From Altibacter sp. (GTDB taxonomy: Bacteria > Bacteroidota > Bacteroidia > Flavobacteriales > Flavobacteriaceae), in contig NZTP01000011.1 of the NCBI GenBank assembly GCA_002696485.1, positions 1 to 34,027 of the forward strand: DNA of 34,027 nucleotides, given 5' to 3'. A program made the translations under genes and the position numbers. This document shows positions 16,346 to 26,196 of the stretch, piece after piece. The stretch's first letter is position 1. Each line of letters opens with the position of its first letter. The notes beneath the pieces are model-generated. The model was not told where the DNA came from, ran no database searches, and worked only from the letters and a program-made list of their open reading frames with translations.

Positions 16346-17572
16346 TCAATTAGAGGGTGAGACATAGGCCATGAGGGCTGTTTGCCGATGAAAGTCTGTT
16401 ATGCTCTCTATGATTTGTTTCTGAAACATAAGTTGTAATTCTTGAATATCTAGAACATCGGTAAAATCGATTGTACCGGTCTCATAGTTCTTTAGAAGAA
16501 TTTCTTCAGCATCCTTAGCCTGTGCAAGGTTTTGCATTTGCGTACGATAGCGTATTACGGCCGAGTTTCGGTTTGAAATAGCGGTTCTCACTAAATTATC
16601 CAATACATTTTGTCGCGTCTCTTTTTGTGCGATCAACTCTTGTTGGCGCAATTGGTTTTGCTTTGAAACAGAGGTATATTTCTTACTAAAAATTGGAACT
16701 GACACCGTTAGCATAGGCATTAAGATATCCTTGCCATTCTCTGAAACGTTCATATCGGATCTGTTGCTAACAGGAATATAATCGAGTCCGAAACCAAGGC
16801 TAGGAGCCGCCTCCTTTCGATTAAGTTGTTCAGCTTGCACTACAGATTCGTACAATGCATCGTACCGTAAAAGCTCGGGATGCAGTTCAAGTTGAGTTGG
16901 TTCTACTGAGATCACTTCTGAAGGTATGGATAGTGTATCGGTGATTTCCACCGTACTATCTTCCGTTCTGTGAAGCATATTATTGAACATAGCTTCTTGA
17001 GCTTTTGTTTGCTCCTGCAATACAGCAAGTTCTTGCTGTAATTCATTTTGTCTTATTTGAAGACGTAGTACGTCTACGGCTGAGGCAGTACCTACTTCAA
17101 CCGATGTTAGTGCCAATTGTTCATAAGTTTGCAAAAGCCGGATGTTCTCCAAAAGAACAAGTTGTTTTTCTTTAAGTGCAAACAAGGTATAGTACCCCTG
17201 GGCTACTTCCAAAGCCAATTTACGTTTGGCAATTGCAATATCGACATATTGCGCTTCGGCCATTGAAGCTGCATAAGTTTCTCTTGCCGTGAGGGTTCCA
17301 AACCAAGGAATCATTTGACGTAACGAAAACCGTGCGCGTTGCGCTCCTGTTCGAGTTTCGGGTTCGCTAATAAAATATCCGGCGGTCAATTCGGTATTGG
17401 GGAGACTGTTCGTTTCATTCACTTTTTCTTCAGCAAGTGCATATCGCATATCAACCACTTGAATCTCGGGGTTGTTTGCAAGTGCTGTTTGGATATAACT
17501 AGTTAGCTCTTGCGTATGACCTTCCGAAGGGAATAGTAGGATAGAAAATAATAGAAGTTTTAATTTTTTCAT
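16346..17572 (-). CDS. TolC-family outer-membrane factor of the copper efflux pump (CusC-like)
   Basis: 408 residues. Signal peptide about 1-21, then the long-helix pattern of outer-membrane efflux proteins: two repeats of paired helices (for example LPNTELTAGYFISEPETRTG before the first, and ATAVDVLRLQ-type Gln/Leu heptads in the middle). It forms the trimeric outer-membrane channel that works with CusA and CusB. It has no lipobox. The start overlaps the cusA stop by ATGA, so the two are coupled. The length is shorter than E. coli CusC by about 50 residues, which is normal for the Bacteroidota version. Confidence 0.9.
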   Translation of the reverse strand: MKKLKLLLFSILLFPSEGHTQELTSYIQTALANNPEIQVVDMRYALAEEKVNETNSLPNTELTAGYFISEPETRTGAQRARFSLRQMIPWFGTLTARETYAASMAEAQYVDIAIAKRKLALEVAQGYYTLFALKEKQLVLLENIRLLQTYEQLALTSVEVGTASAVDVLRLQIRQNELQQELAVLQEQTKAQEAMFNNMLHRTEDSTVEITDTLSIPSEVISVEPTQLELHPELLRYDALYESVVQAEQLNRKEAAPSLGFGLDYIPVSNRSDMNVSENGKDILMPMLTVSVPIFSKKYTSVSKQNQLRQQELIAQKETRQNVLDNLVRTAISNRNSAVIRYRTQMQNLAQAKDAEEILLKNYETGTIDFTDVLDIQELQLMFQKQIIESITDFHRQTALMAYVSPSN

Positions 17573-20500
17573 GAGTTAATTTTTTTAAGCTGTACTTCCT
17601 TGCGCCAACTAAACAGTACGGGCACTACAAACAATGTGATAAGGGCAATCAACATCCCCCCAAAACTGGGTATGGCCATAGGAATCATGATATCACTTCC
17701 ACGGCCAGTCGAGGTTAGGATGGGCAGCAAGGCTAAAAGTGTTGTAGCAGTTGTCATGAGACAGGGACGAATACGTTTTTCTCCTGCTTCAACGACCGAC
17801 GCTCTTATCTCTGCTGTACTTTTAGGTTCATTTTTCTGAAAGGTTTGTGTTAAATAGGTCGCCATCACTACGCCGTCATCGGTTGCAATGCCAAACAAAG
17901 CGATGAAACCTACCCAAACGGCAACACTCAAATTGATGGGATGCATTTGAAACAAGTCGCGAACGTTTGCCCCCAGAAAATTAAAATTGAAGAACCAAGA
18001 CTGTCCGTACAACCAAATCATGATAAATCCGCCTGCAAAAGCAACGGCGATTCCGGTAAATACCATGAATGAGGTTGAAACCGATCGAAATTGAAAATAC
18101 AATATTAAAAAGATGATAAATAGCGATAAAGGCACTACCAGCGAAAGTGTTTTTTCTGCTCGCAGCTGATTTTCGTAAGTTCCCGTAAAACGATACGTAA
18201 TCCCTTTGGGAACAACAAGCGAGCCTTCATCGATCTTTTGTTGAATAAGCACTTGTGCATTCTCAACCACAGTTACTTCAGCAAAAGCATCCCTTTTATC
18301 AAAAAGTACATAGCCCACCAAAAATGTATCTTCGCTTTTAATTACTTGTGGCCCCTGTTCATACCTAATTGTAACTAATTCTCCCAAGGGTACAGGTGCC
18401 CCTTTGGCAACCGGCACATAAATATTCTTAAGATCGTCGGGGGTATCTCTTAATTCTCTAGGATAGCGAACACGAATGCCATAGCGCTCTCTCCCTTCAA
18501 CGGTTTGCGTAAGAGGCATTCCTCCCACTGCGACCTGTATTACACGTTGCACATCCTCTACACCCACTCCATAGCGTACTAGTCGCTCTCTATCAATATC
18601 TATAAGTAAATAAGGTTTTCCAACAATTCTATCGGCAAATACGGCTTCATCTTTCACCCCTTCTACCTCCTTTAAAATCTTCTCTAATTGAATACCAAAA
18701 GCTTCAATCTCTCTTAGATCCTGACCCTTCACCTTAATTCCCATGGGAGCTCGCATTCCGGTTTGCAACATGACCAACCTCGTTTCAATAGGCTGTAATT
18801 TAGGCGCCGATGTAACACCAGGAAGTTTTGTAACACGTACGATCTCATTCCATATATCGTCAGGCGATTGAATCTCGGGACGCCAATTTCGGTAATACGC
18901 TCCCATTTCATCTGGGATAAGTTGGTCCCGATCTACTGCAAACCAAGTATTCGACAGGGTAGTATCTGCTCGTTCGATATCTTTAACATCTGTATTTGGG
19001 TTCCGAAATATTCTCCCGTCTTTTAGCACATACAGTCCATCTTCATTTACACGATACCGTTGTCGTATACCGGAAGCATTGAGCATGTACTCCGGTTTGT
19101 ATTGTATAATATTCTCATACATGGATAAGGGCGCCGGGTCTAATGCAGATTCCGTCCTCCCTGCCTTTCCAACAACAGTCTCAATTTCAGGAATTGAAGC
19201 TACGGCCATATCCAATTGTTGCAGGACACGCTTATTTTCTTCAATTCCAGCATGAGGAAGGGATGTAGGCATCAATAAAAAAGATCCTTCATTAAGGGAC
19301 GGCATAAATTCCTTACCCGTATTTTGCATTATAACAATTCCAAAAATTACAATGATTGTTGGGATACTTAGAAATAGTAGTTTGTTTTGAAGTGACCAGC
19401 GTAAAATTTTCGTATAATTTCTTCGGAATACCCAAAAGACTGCCAACAAGCCAAAACAGACAATACTCACAAAAATAAGGTTCCAAAAAATTGATTTGTC
19501 TAAACCTAAGGGTCGCCAATAGCTTGCCAGCAAAATAACAATTGCTGCTACCGAAATAAGCATGTTGGTTAGATTGGCTCCTTTTTCAGATAAAATACCT
19601 CTTTGCAAAAATATGCCTGCAACACCAAACGCCATTAGCAAAAGACCAAGCCAATACCCGAAGAACACTGCTGTAATACCAACTATTATCAATACACCAT
19701 TTATGATAATTCGATAATTCAATGAGACATTTCGTTTTTTAAACATATATGCCGCAAATGGGGGAATAATAAACAAGGCGATTACTATAGAAGCAGTAAG
19801 AGCCATTGTTTTTGTAAAGGCTAAGGGTCTGAATAGTTTCCCTTCGGCACCAATCATTGTAAAAACAGGTATAAAACTTATTATAGTTGTTAAAACAGCG
19901 GTTAGAATAGCGCCGGATACCTCAGCCGTGGCATTGTACACTACCGCATTGACAGGAAGATCATTCTCATTCTCGTCCAGATGCCGAAGGATATTTTCAG
20001 AAAGGATTACACCCACATCCACCATGGTTCCTATGGCAATGGCAATCCCGGATAGTGCAACGATGTTAGCGTCCACACCGAAAATTTTCATACTAATAAA
20101 GACCATTAAGACCGCCACAGGCAGTAACCCTGAAATCAAAACGGAAGCCCGAAGATTAAATACCATTACAAGAATTACTAGAATGGTAATAAGTATTTCC
20201 ATGGAAAGGGCTTCATTCAACGTTCCCAGTGTTTCCTGTATTAGTTCTGTCCTATCGTAAAACGGAACGACGGTGAGTTGGGAAATGCGGCCATCGCTAA
20301 GTTCCTTTGAAGGAAGACCACCGGCAATTTCAGCGATTTTCTCCTTTACATTCGTGATAACTTCCAGCGGATTTGCACCATAGCGAGCCACGACGACCCC
20401 ACCCACCACCTCGGCACCTTCTTTATCTAGAATACCTCTTCGGGTTTGAGGACCTAAGCTAACACTGGCTATATCTTTCAAGGTGATCGATGTAAAATTT

Positions 20501-21306
20501 TGTGAGGCCACCACCGTCTTTTCAATATCTTCAAGCGATTGCACATATCCTAGACCGCGAACCAGATATTCTGCCTTATTGATTTCTAGTGTTTGGGCAC
20601 CAATATCTTGATTACTTTGTTTTACGGCCTTTACAACACTTTCTAAAGAAATGCCGTATTGTCGCATAAGTTCAGGGTTGACATCAATTTGATACTCCTG
20701 AACATACCCCCCAATCGAAGCTACTTCTGAAACACCACTAGCCGAAGCCAAAGCATATTTCACGTAATAATCCTGAATGCTTCGCAATTCCTGAAGATCC
20801 CAGCCTCCGGTAACATTCCCATCTGTATCACGTCCTTCGAGAGTATACCAGAAGATTTGACCAAGCCCTGTAGCATCCGGACCCAAAGAAGGATTTATGC
20901 CTTCAGGCAGGAGACCTGAGGGTAATGAATTGAGCTTTTCTAAAATACGACTGCGACTCCAGTAAAATTCAATGTCCTCTTCAAAAATTATATAAATACT
21001 AGAGAAACCGAACATAGAAGAGCTTCGAATGGTCTTCACACCAGGTATACCCAGTAAAGCACTGGTCAATGGATAGGTAATTTGGTCCTCAATGTCCTGT
21101 GGAGACCGCCCTTCCCACTTTGTAAAAACAATCTGTTGATTCTCACCTATATCTGGAATGGCGTCTACAGCAACCGGATCATTGGGCAGAAAGCCCGTAT
21201 CCCAATTGAACGGGGCAGTAATAATCCCCCATCCTATTATAAATAGTAATAATAGGCCAGCAACCAGCTTATTTTCAATTAAAAACTTTATACCTCTGTT
21301 CAACAT
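17569..21306 (-). CDS. cusA: Heavy-metal RND efflux transporter CusA
   Basis: Proton-driven inner-membrane pump of a tripartite Cu+/Ag+ export system. 1245 residues, about 200 longer than E. coli CusA. The metal-type RND charge motif GTMVDVGVILSEN (Asp430, Glu437) lies in the fourth membrane helix. Met residues at 729 (DPAPLSMY), 846 (RLVMLQTG) and 930 (VAVGGMPL) sit in the segments that, from memory, carry the copper-relay Met residues of E. coli CusA. The extra length is at four places: residues 36-45, about 522-630 (four additional hydrophobic helices between the two halves), about 740-805 in the periplasmic part, and about 1095-1120. Coupled by TAATG to cusB and by ATGA to the outer-membrane factor gene. 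Confidence 0.95.
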   Translation of the reverse strand: MLNRGIKFLIENKLVAGLLLLFIIGWGIITAPFNWDTGFLPNDPVAVDAIPDIGENQQIVFTKWEGRSPQDIEDQITYPLTSALLGIPGVKTIRSSSMFGFSSIYIIFEEDIEFYWSRSRILEKLNSLPSGLLPEGINPSLGPDATGLGQIFWYTLEGRDTDGNVTGGWDLQELRSIQDYYVKYALASASGVSEVASIGGYVQEYQIDVNPELMRQYGISLESVVKAVKQSNQDIGAQTLEINKAEYLVRGLGYVQSLEDIEKTVVASQNFTSITLKDIASVSLGPQTRRGILDKEGAEVVGGVVVARYGANPLEVITNVKEKIAEIAGGLPSKELSDGRISQLTVVPFYDRTELIQETLGTLNEALSMEILITILVILVMVFNLRASVLISGLLPVAVLMVFISMKIFGVDANIVALSGIAIAIGTMVDVGVILSENILRHLDENENDLPVNAVVYNATAEVSGAILTAVLTTIISFIPVFTMIGAEGKLFRPLAFTKTMALTASIVIALFIIPPFAAYMFKKRNVSLNYRIIINGVLIIVGITAVFFGYWLGLLLMAFGVAGIFLQRGILSEKGANLTNMLISVAAIVILLASYWRPLGLDKSIFWNLIFVSIVCFGLLAVFWVFRRNYTKILRWSLQNKLLFLSIPTIIVIFGIVIMQNTGKEFMPSLNEGSFLLMPTSLPHAGIEENKRVLQQLDMAVASIPEIETVVGKAGRTESALDPAPLSMYENIIQYKPEYMLNASGIRQRYRVNEDGLYVLKDGRIFRNPNTDVKDIERADTTLSNTWFAVDRDQLIPDEMGAYYRNWRPEIQSPDDIWNEIVRVTKLPGVTSAPKLQPIETRLVMLQTGMRAPMGIKVKGQDLREIEAFGIQLEKILKEVEGVKDEAVFADRIVGKPYLLIDIDRERLVRYGVGVEDVQRVIQVAVGGMPLTQTVEGRERYGIRVRYPRELRDTPDDLKNIYVPVAKGAPVPLGELVTIRYEQGPQVIKSEDTFLVGYVLFDKRDAFAEVTVVENAQVLIQQKIDEGSLVVPKGITYRFTGTYENQLRAEKTLSLVVPLSLFIIFLILYFQFRSVSTSFMVFTGIAVAFAGGFIMIWLYGQSWFFNFNFLGANVRDLFQMHPINLSVAVWVGFIALFGIATDDGVVMATYLTQTFQKNEPKSTAEIRASVVEAGEKRIRPCLMTTATTLLALLPILTSTGRGSDIMIPMAIPSFGGMLIALITLFVVPVLFSWRKEVQLKKINS

Positions 21307-23024
21307 TAATTATTTTTTAATGTGTCAATTACACTTCCACAGGTCAACATGGCTTCCCCGTAATAAGGATTTCTTATTTCCGCACTCTCACTTATCCAAG
21401 AAGCACCTTTATTGCTATTTGCCATAGGACATTTCTGGATGTATAGCGTATCGGGGAGCTGTGTGAAGCTCATGCTAATAGCTATGATGTTTTCCGATAA
21501 AACAATAAAATGGTCCCGTTGATTCTCAAGTGTTTCATTCTCTACGATCGCTGTCAACATGCGTTTAACGGTTTTAATATGTGCTGCTTCCATTGTCCCT
21601 AACGTTGACATGGGCAATTCTTCCACTAACGTATGCATTGCTCTGGCCTGTTCTCTCACTTTGGTTGAATTTGATACCACAAAAGCGTCCTTCAGATGCA
21701 AATATGCCGTGAGTACTGTCATAAATTCCTTTTGAAAAGAAGATGTAAATTCCATTTGCATATTACTTGCAGAAACTTCGCTAGTGAGGGTATTCATCAT
21801 AGAGCGTTTGCCACGTAATTGTGCTGCCGCATCGACGGTAAAAGTACCATTGGTGACAATCTCCTCACCCGAGCTGAGACCGCCCAATACTTGATAACTA
21901 TCGCCGTGCTTCAAGCCTAGGGTTACCTCTCGCATTTCAAACACAGGTTGTGAAGAATTTGGTTTCACATACACAACAGATCGTTCTCCTGTCCAAAGCA
22001 CGGCACTCTCGGGTATAGTTAAATGCTCATTCGTTGAACGCTCTAAGCTTTCTATAGTACCGCGCACAAACATCCCGGGTTTTAAAAGACCATTTCTGTT
22101 GGATAATACCGCACGGGCCTGGACCGTACGCGTACCCGTGTTGAGGGTTGGGTCGATGAAATCGATGCTCGCTTGAATCTGTTCATTGGGAAAAGCATTG
22201 GTCGTGATCGCTATCCCTTGCCCCACTTTTAGCAATGGCAGCTGATTTTCATAAACATCGAACACTGCCCACACGGTATTCAGGTTTGCAATCTTGAACA
22301 AAGGCTGTCCTTGTTCTACGTAATCTCCTTCTGATACCATCTTTTCTGAGACAGTTCCTGATACTGTAGCATATACCGGAAAATATTCCTGTACTTTTCC
22401 TGAAGCTTCTATCTTATTGATCTGTGCTTCAGATATCTTCCACAATTTTAACTTATTTCGAACTGCCTTATATAATTGTGGTTGAGATTCTTTTAAAGCG
22501 GCTGTGGTGATCAATTCTTGTTGTGCAGCCACTAATTGAGGGGCGTAGATCCTTGCCAATAATTCTCCCCTGTTCACCTCTTCACCGGTAAAATTGACAT
22601 ATAACTTTTCTACCCTTCCTTTGAAATATGAGGATTGCACTGCATTGGCTTCCTCATTCTCCATAATCTTCCCGGACAATTTTAAGCCGGAATTTGCTTC
22701 ACTAGAATTCCCAACCACCAAGGTCTGGATATTGGCCAAAGCTAAAGCGTTCTCGGTCAATCGAAATTGATCTACCGATAAACCATCTTCACCACTTTCG
22801 GCCGGAATAAGGTCCATACCACAAATGGGACAATCCCCCGGTTCCGGTTGCATAATTTGAGGATGCATAGAACACGTCCACATTTGAGTGCCGTCAGTTG
22901 CATGTTCATGGTTAATAGCGTCTCCTTTGATATCTTCATTTCTGTTGAAAATACTTCCGAAGAAAATAGCTCCCAACACAATTCCAACTATTAAAAGTGT
23001 AATGTATATACCGTATTTTTTCAT
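21306..23024 (-). CDS. cusB: Periplasmic adaptor CusB with N-terminal Cys module and C-terminal DUF3347
   Basis: 572 residues. Membrane anchor 1-23, then a heavy-metal-binding YHS-like module ([20 protein letters not shown], residues 49-68, followed by GMDLIP), then the membrane-fusion-protein body (beta-barrel, lipoyl-like and helical hairpin parts, e.g. GEEVNRGELLARIYAPQLVA). The last ~150 residues (about 425-565) are a DUF3347 domain with the Cys-Pro-Met motif KCPMANSNKGASW (Cys532) and a second Cys in MLTCGS (Cys562). E. coli CusB lacks this extra domain and takes Cu+ from CusF; here the fused domains may hand copper to CusA directly. A separate DUF3347 lipoprotein is encoded 5 kb upstream in the same block. 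Confidence 0.93.
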   Translation of the reverse strand: MKKYGIYITLLIVGIVLGAIFFGSIFNRNEDIKGDAINHEHATDGTQMWTCSMHPQIMQPEPGDCPICGMDLIPAESGEDGLSVDQFRLTENALALANIQTLVVGNSSEANSGLKLSGKIMENEEANAVQSSYFKGRVEKLYVNFTGEEVNRGELLARIYAPQLVAAQQELITTAALKESQPQLYKAVRNKLKLWKISEAQINKIEASGKVQEYFPVYATVSGTVSEKMVSEGDYVEQGQPLFKIANLNTVWAVFDVYENQLPLLKVGQGIAITTNAFPNEQIQASIDFIDPTLNTGTRTVQARAVLSNRNGLLKPGMFVRGTIESLERSTNEHLTIPESAVLWTGERSVVYVKPNSSQPVFEMREVTLGLKHGDSYQVLGGLSSGEEIVTNGTFTVDAAAQLRGKRSMMNTLTSEVSASNMQMEFTSSFQKEFMTVLTAYLHLKDAFVVSNSTKVREQARAMHTLVEELPMSTLGTMEAAHIKTVKRMLTAIVENETLENQRDHFIVLSENIIAISMSFTQLPDTLYIQKCPMANSNKGASWISESAEIRNPYYGEAMLTCGSVIDTLKNN

Positions 23025-23083
23025 TTTTACAATGAGTCTTATTACGCGGTCTCCACCGGGGGTTACGAGATTTTCACACCGTA

Positions 23084-23563
23084 TTAATCGGCGTTTTCAA
23101 GACGATCGATCATCTTTTTCATTTCTGCGATCTCCTTTTCTTGTGCTTTTATAATTTCGTCTGCCAGTTTTTGAACCTCGGCATCCTTAATATCGGCTCT
23201 TTCACTTGTGAGTATGGCTATGGAATGGTGCGGTATCATTGCTTTCATCCAAAGCAGGTCGCCAATAGGTTTTTGTGCACGTACTAGCAGTAATGCTCCC
23301 ACAAACAGGGCGAGACTTCCTAACAAGATGGCTCGGTTCTTCGCTTTGTTCGTATACATTTTTCGCATAAAGAAGAACATAATGACCGCCATGGCGGCAA
23401 TGCCCAGACAGGTCATATAGAAGCGCGTTAAACTAAAATATACATGATCAAATTGATAGGTGTTCAAGTACATTGTGATGTACATAGCAATGAAAGATGC
23501 TGCTAACATCATCATGAATTTGGTATAATTGCCATTTCCCTTGTGTGTTTTTGAATTTTCCAT
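23084..23563 (-). CDS. DUF305-family membrane protein
   Basis: 159 residues from the ATG at 23563 (an upstream in-frame ATG adds nine poorly placed residues). Three hydrophobic helices (about 15-33, 48-67 and 77-95) precede a C-terminal helical domain with the DUF305 signature WMKAMIPHHSIAI (His112-His113) and a Lys/Glu-rich helix. DUF305 proteins are ferritin-like helical proteins often found in copper-resistance loci; the His-His/Met pattern could bind copper. The site sits between copA and cusB with gaps of 41 and 59 bases, so it is probably in the same transcript. No direct biochemical role is known to me. Confidence 0.85.
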   Translation of the reverse strand: MENSKTHKGNGNYTKFMMMLAASFIAMYITMYLNTYQFDHVYFSLTRFYMTCLGIAAMAVIMFFFMRKMYTNKAKNRAILLGSLALFVGALLLVRAQKPIGDLLWMKAMIPHHSIAILTSERADIKDAEVQKLADEIIKAQEKEIAEMKKMIDRLENAD

Positions 23564-23604
23564 TGTTTTGAATTTTTGGTTACTAATCATTTAAATCTGT
23601 TGTA

Positions 23605-26100
23605 TTAGATCTTTTCGGTACGCAATCGTAGCGCATTTGCGATTACCGACACCGAGCTAAAGCTCATGGCCAAAGCTGCGATCATGGGAGAAAGTAATAT
23701 TCCGAAGAACGGAAAAAGCACTCCCGCCGCTATGGGTACGCCAATAGTATTGTAAATAAGTGCAAAGAAGAGGTTCTGCTTGATGTTTCTCATGACTTTG
23801 ACACTAAGGTTTCGCGCCTTCACTATGCCCTGCAGATCGCCTTTTACAAGCGTGATCGCAGCACTTTCAATGGCTACGTCGGTACCGGTGCCCATCGCGA
23901 TCCCTACATTGCTCATAGCAAGAGCGGGTGCATCATTGATACCATCGCCTGCCATCGCTACTTTGTGCCCCTTCTTTTGCAACCGTTCTACTTCTTCCAG
24001 TTTATCTTGTGGTAACATCTCGGCTTTGAATTCCTTAAGGTTCAAGTAAGAAGCGACCGCCTTGGCGGTATCCTGATTATCGCCGGTAAGCATAATTACC
24101 TCAATTCCTGTCTCCTGTAAGGTTTGAATTGCCTTTTTGCTGCTCTCCTTTATTTTATCCCCTATTACGACATAGCCGGTAGCTTGACCGTCTACCGCCA
24201 AATAAGGAACTGTTTTTCCTTCTTTCTGAGCTGCGGCTACTTCTTGCTGAAGTGCTTTAGAAATAGAAACACTTTCTGCTTGCATCAAAGATTCGTTTCC
24301 TAATGCGATCTTTCTTTCATTCACGACACCGGTGACTCCTTTTCCTGTAACCGAATGAAAATCGGTAACCTTCAAAACTTTTACATTCTTCTCCTTTCCG
24401 AAGCGAACCGTGGCCTCGGCCAATGGATGTTCACTCAATTGGTTGACGGCGATGATGTATTTTAATACCTCTTCTTCCGAAGCATTTTCTGAAGTTCCAA
24501 TCCGCTCTACCGAAGGTTTTCCTTCGGTGATGGTTCCGGTCTTATCGATGATAAGGGTGTCGATGGTATCCATTTTCTCCAGCGCCGCTGCATTCTTGAT
24601 CAGAACTCCGTTCTGGGCACCTTTCCCTACACCTACCATAACCGACATAGGGGTGGCCAGTCCCAAAGCACACGGACAAGCGATGATAAGCACAGCGATG
24701 GCATTGACTAAGGCATATACATAGGCTGGTTCCGGACCGTAGATCGCCCATATAGTAAAAGTAATCACGGAAACCAACACCACGATAGGAACAAAATATC
24801 CGGAGATCTTGTCGGCAAGTTTTTGAATAGGTGCCTGACTCCTGCTCGCTTTGTTCACCATGTCAATTATCTGGGAAAGCAGGGTATCATTCCCCACTTT
24901 CTCGGCTTTTACTATAAAAGATTGTTTCCCGTTTATGGTACCCGAGCTAACCTTGTCGCCTTCCCCTTTCGAGACCGGAATAGGCTCCCCTGTGATCATG
25001 GATTCGTCCACGGAACTTTCTCCTTCGGTGATCACACCATCTACAGGAATCTTATCCCCGGGTTTTACCCGTAGCAGATCTCCCATTTGAATTTGATCGA
25101 TAGCAATCACTTCCTCCTTCCCTTGCACGATACGGATCGCCTTATTGGGTGCGAGCTCCAATAATTTTTTAACCGCGCTGTTGGTCTTACTGTGAGCACG
25201 TGCTTCCAGTACCTGTCCTAGCAAAACGAGGGTAAGGATCACCGTGGCAGCTTCAAAATATACGTGAACAGTGCCCGCTTCAGTCTTAAATTGAACCGGG
25301 AAGAGATCGGGAAACAGCATTCCAACAACACTGAACAACCAAGCCACTCCAGCACCAATCCCGATAAGGGTGAACATGTTCAGGTTCCAAGTTTTAATGG
25401 ATCGATAGGCCCGTTCGAAGAACATCCAAGTGGAGTAAAAGACGACCGGAAGTGAAAGACCAAACTGAATCCAATTCCAGTACCGTACCTCCAACAGATC
25501 ATAGAGGGGATTCTGTGCGAGCATTTCAGACATGGCAATAAGGAAAATAGGCAATGTGAAACCCGCTGCTAACCACAACTTTTGAAGCATTCCCCTGTAT
25601 TTTTTCTCTTCCGCAGAAACATTGGCCTGCATGGGCACCAAATCCATACCACAGATGGGACAATCTCCGGGTTCATCACGAAATACCTCAGGATGCATGG
25701 GACAAGTATACCCGGCAGAGGATGCAGCAGTAAGGTTGATCTCTTCCACCAGGTCCATCCCGCAAACAGGACAATCTCCCGGATGATCATAAGTTTTCTC
25801 ACCTTCACATTGCATGGGGCAATAAAAAGTGCCTGTGCCCTTACCTTTAAATTGTTGCTTAGGCTTTTCAACAAACGATGGGGTTTCTCCAGGAGGGTGA
25901 ATGCTGTAAGCTCCGCCATCTCTTTGTAATGCCTCCTGAAATTTTTCTATTGGAATGTGGCTTTCCATCTCGATGGTAGCTTGCCCCTCTTCGAGATCAA
26001 CACTGGCGTTTGTTACGCCTTTTACCTTAGAAAGCGTTTGTTCTACATGGCTTCGACAGCCGTTGCAGGTCATTCCGTGGATGGTATATGTATGAGTCAT
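23605..26100 (-). CDS. copA: Cu+-exporting P1B-type ATPase CopA
   Basis: 831 residues. It pumps Cu+ from the cytosol using ATP. Order of parts: HMA domain with GMTCNGC (Cys12, Cys15); two consecutive heavy-metal-binding Cys modules (92-118, CPMQCEG ... [10 protein letters not shown]; 131-155, CPMHPEV ... [10 protein letters not shown]); membrane part; actuator TGE (370-372); the ion-path CPC (475-477, IIACPCALG); the phosphorylated Asp519 in [11 protein letters not shown]; and the hinge [10 protein letters not shown]. The last helices carry YNTIGVPIA and [13 protein letters not shown], the Tyr-Asn and Met-Ser-Ser residues of Cu+ (1B-1) pumps. A 16-base palindrome lies 32 bases upstream. First of the downstream cluster copA-DUF305-cusBAC. 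Confidence 0.96.
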   Translation of the reverse strand: MTHTYTIHGMTCNGCRSHVEQTLSKVKGVTNASVDLEEGQATIEMESHIPIEKFQEALQRDGGAYSIHPPGETPSFVEKPKQQFKGKGTGTFYCPMQCEGEKTYDHPGDCPVCGMDLVEEINLTAASSAGYTCPMHPEVFRDEPGDCPICGMDLVPMQANVSAEEKKYRGMLQKLWLAAGFTLPIFLIAMSEMLAQNPLYDLLEVRYWNWIQFGLSLPVVFYSTWMFFERAYRSIKTWNLNMFTLIGIGAGVAWLFSVVGMLFPDLFPVQFKTEAGTVHVYFEAATVILTLVLLGQVLEARAHSKTNSAVKKLLELAPNKAIRIVQGKEEVIAIDQIQMGDLLRVKPGDKIPVDGVITEGESSVDESMITGEPIPVSKGEGDKVSSGTINGKQSFIVKAEKVGNDTLLSQIIDMVNKASRSQAPIQKLADKISGYFVPIVVLVSVITFTIWAIYGPEPAYVYALVNAIAVLIIACPCALGLATPMSVMVGVGKGAQNGVLIKNAAALEKMDTIDTLIIDKTGTITEGKPSVERIGTSENASEEEVLKYIIAVNQLSEHPLAEATVRFGKEKNVKVLKVTDFHSVTGKGVTGVVNERKIALGNESLMQAESVSISKALQQEVAAAQKEGKTVPYLAVDGQATGYVVIGDKIKESSKKAIQTLQETGIEVIMLTGDNQDTAKAVASYLNLKEFKAEMLPQDKLEEVERLQKKGHKVAMAGDGINDAPALAMSNVGIAMGTGTDVAIESAAITLVKGDLQGIVKARNLSVKVMRNIKQNLFFALIYNTIGVPIAAGVLFPFFGILLSPMIAALAMSFSSVSVIANALRLRTEKI

Positions 26101-26131
26101 AGTTTGATTTAAACAGTGTCACAAAATGCAT

Positions 26132-26147
26132 TTCTGAATATTCAGAA
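26132..26147 (-). promoter_or_regulatory. 16-base perfect palindrome upstream of copA
   Basis: TTCTGAATATTCAGAA is an exact inverted repeat with no spacer, centred about 39 bases before the copA start. The size and position fit an operator for a dimeric regulator of the copper genes. No clear -33/-7 pair is visible around it. Confidence 0.5.
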
Positions 26148-26196
26148 TATAGGATCGTGATCCAAGCAAGGGCCGGATCTAAGAAACTGACAAGGT

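Noticed and set aside
26152-26163. GGATC-GT-GATCC inverted repeat near copA
   Set aside because: Five-base arms this short are expected by chance; kept out in favour of the 16-base perfect palindrome next to it.
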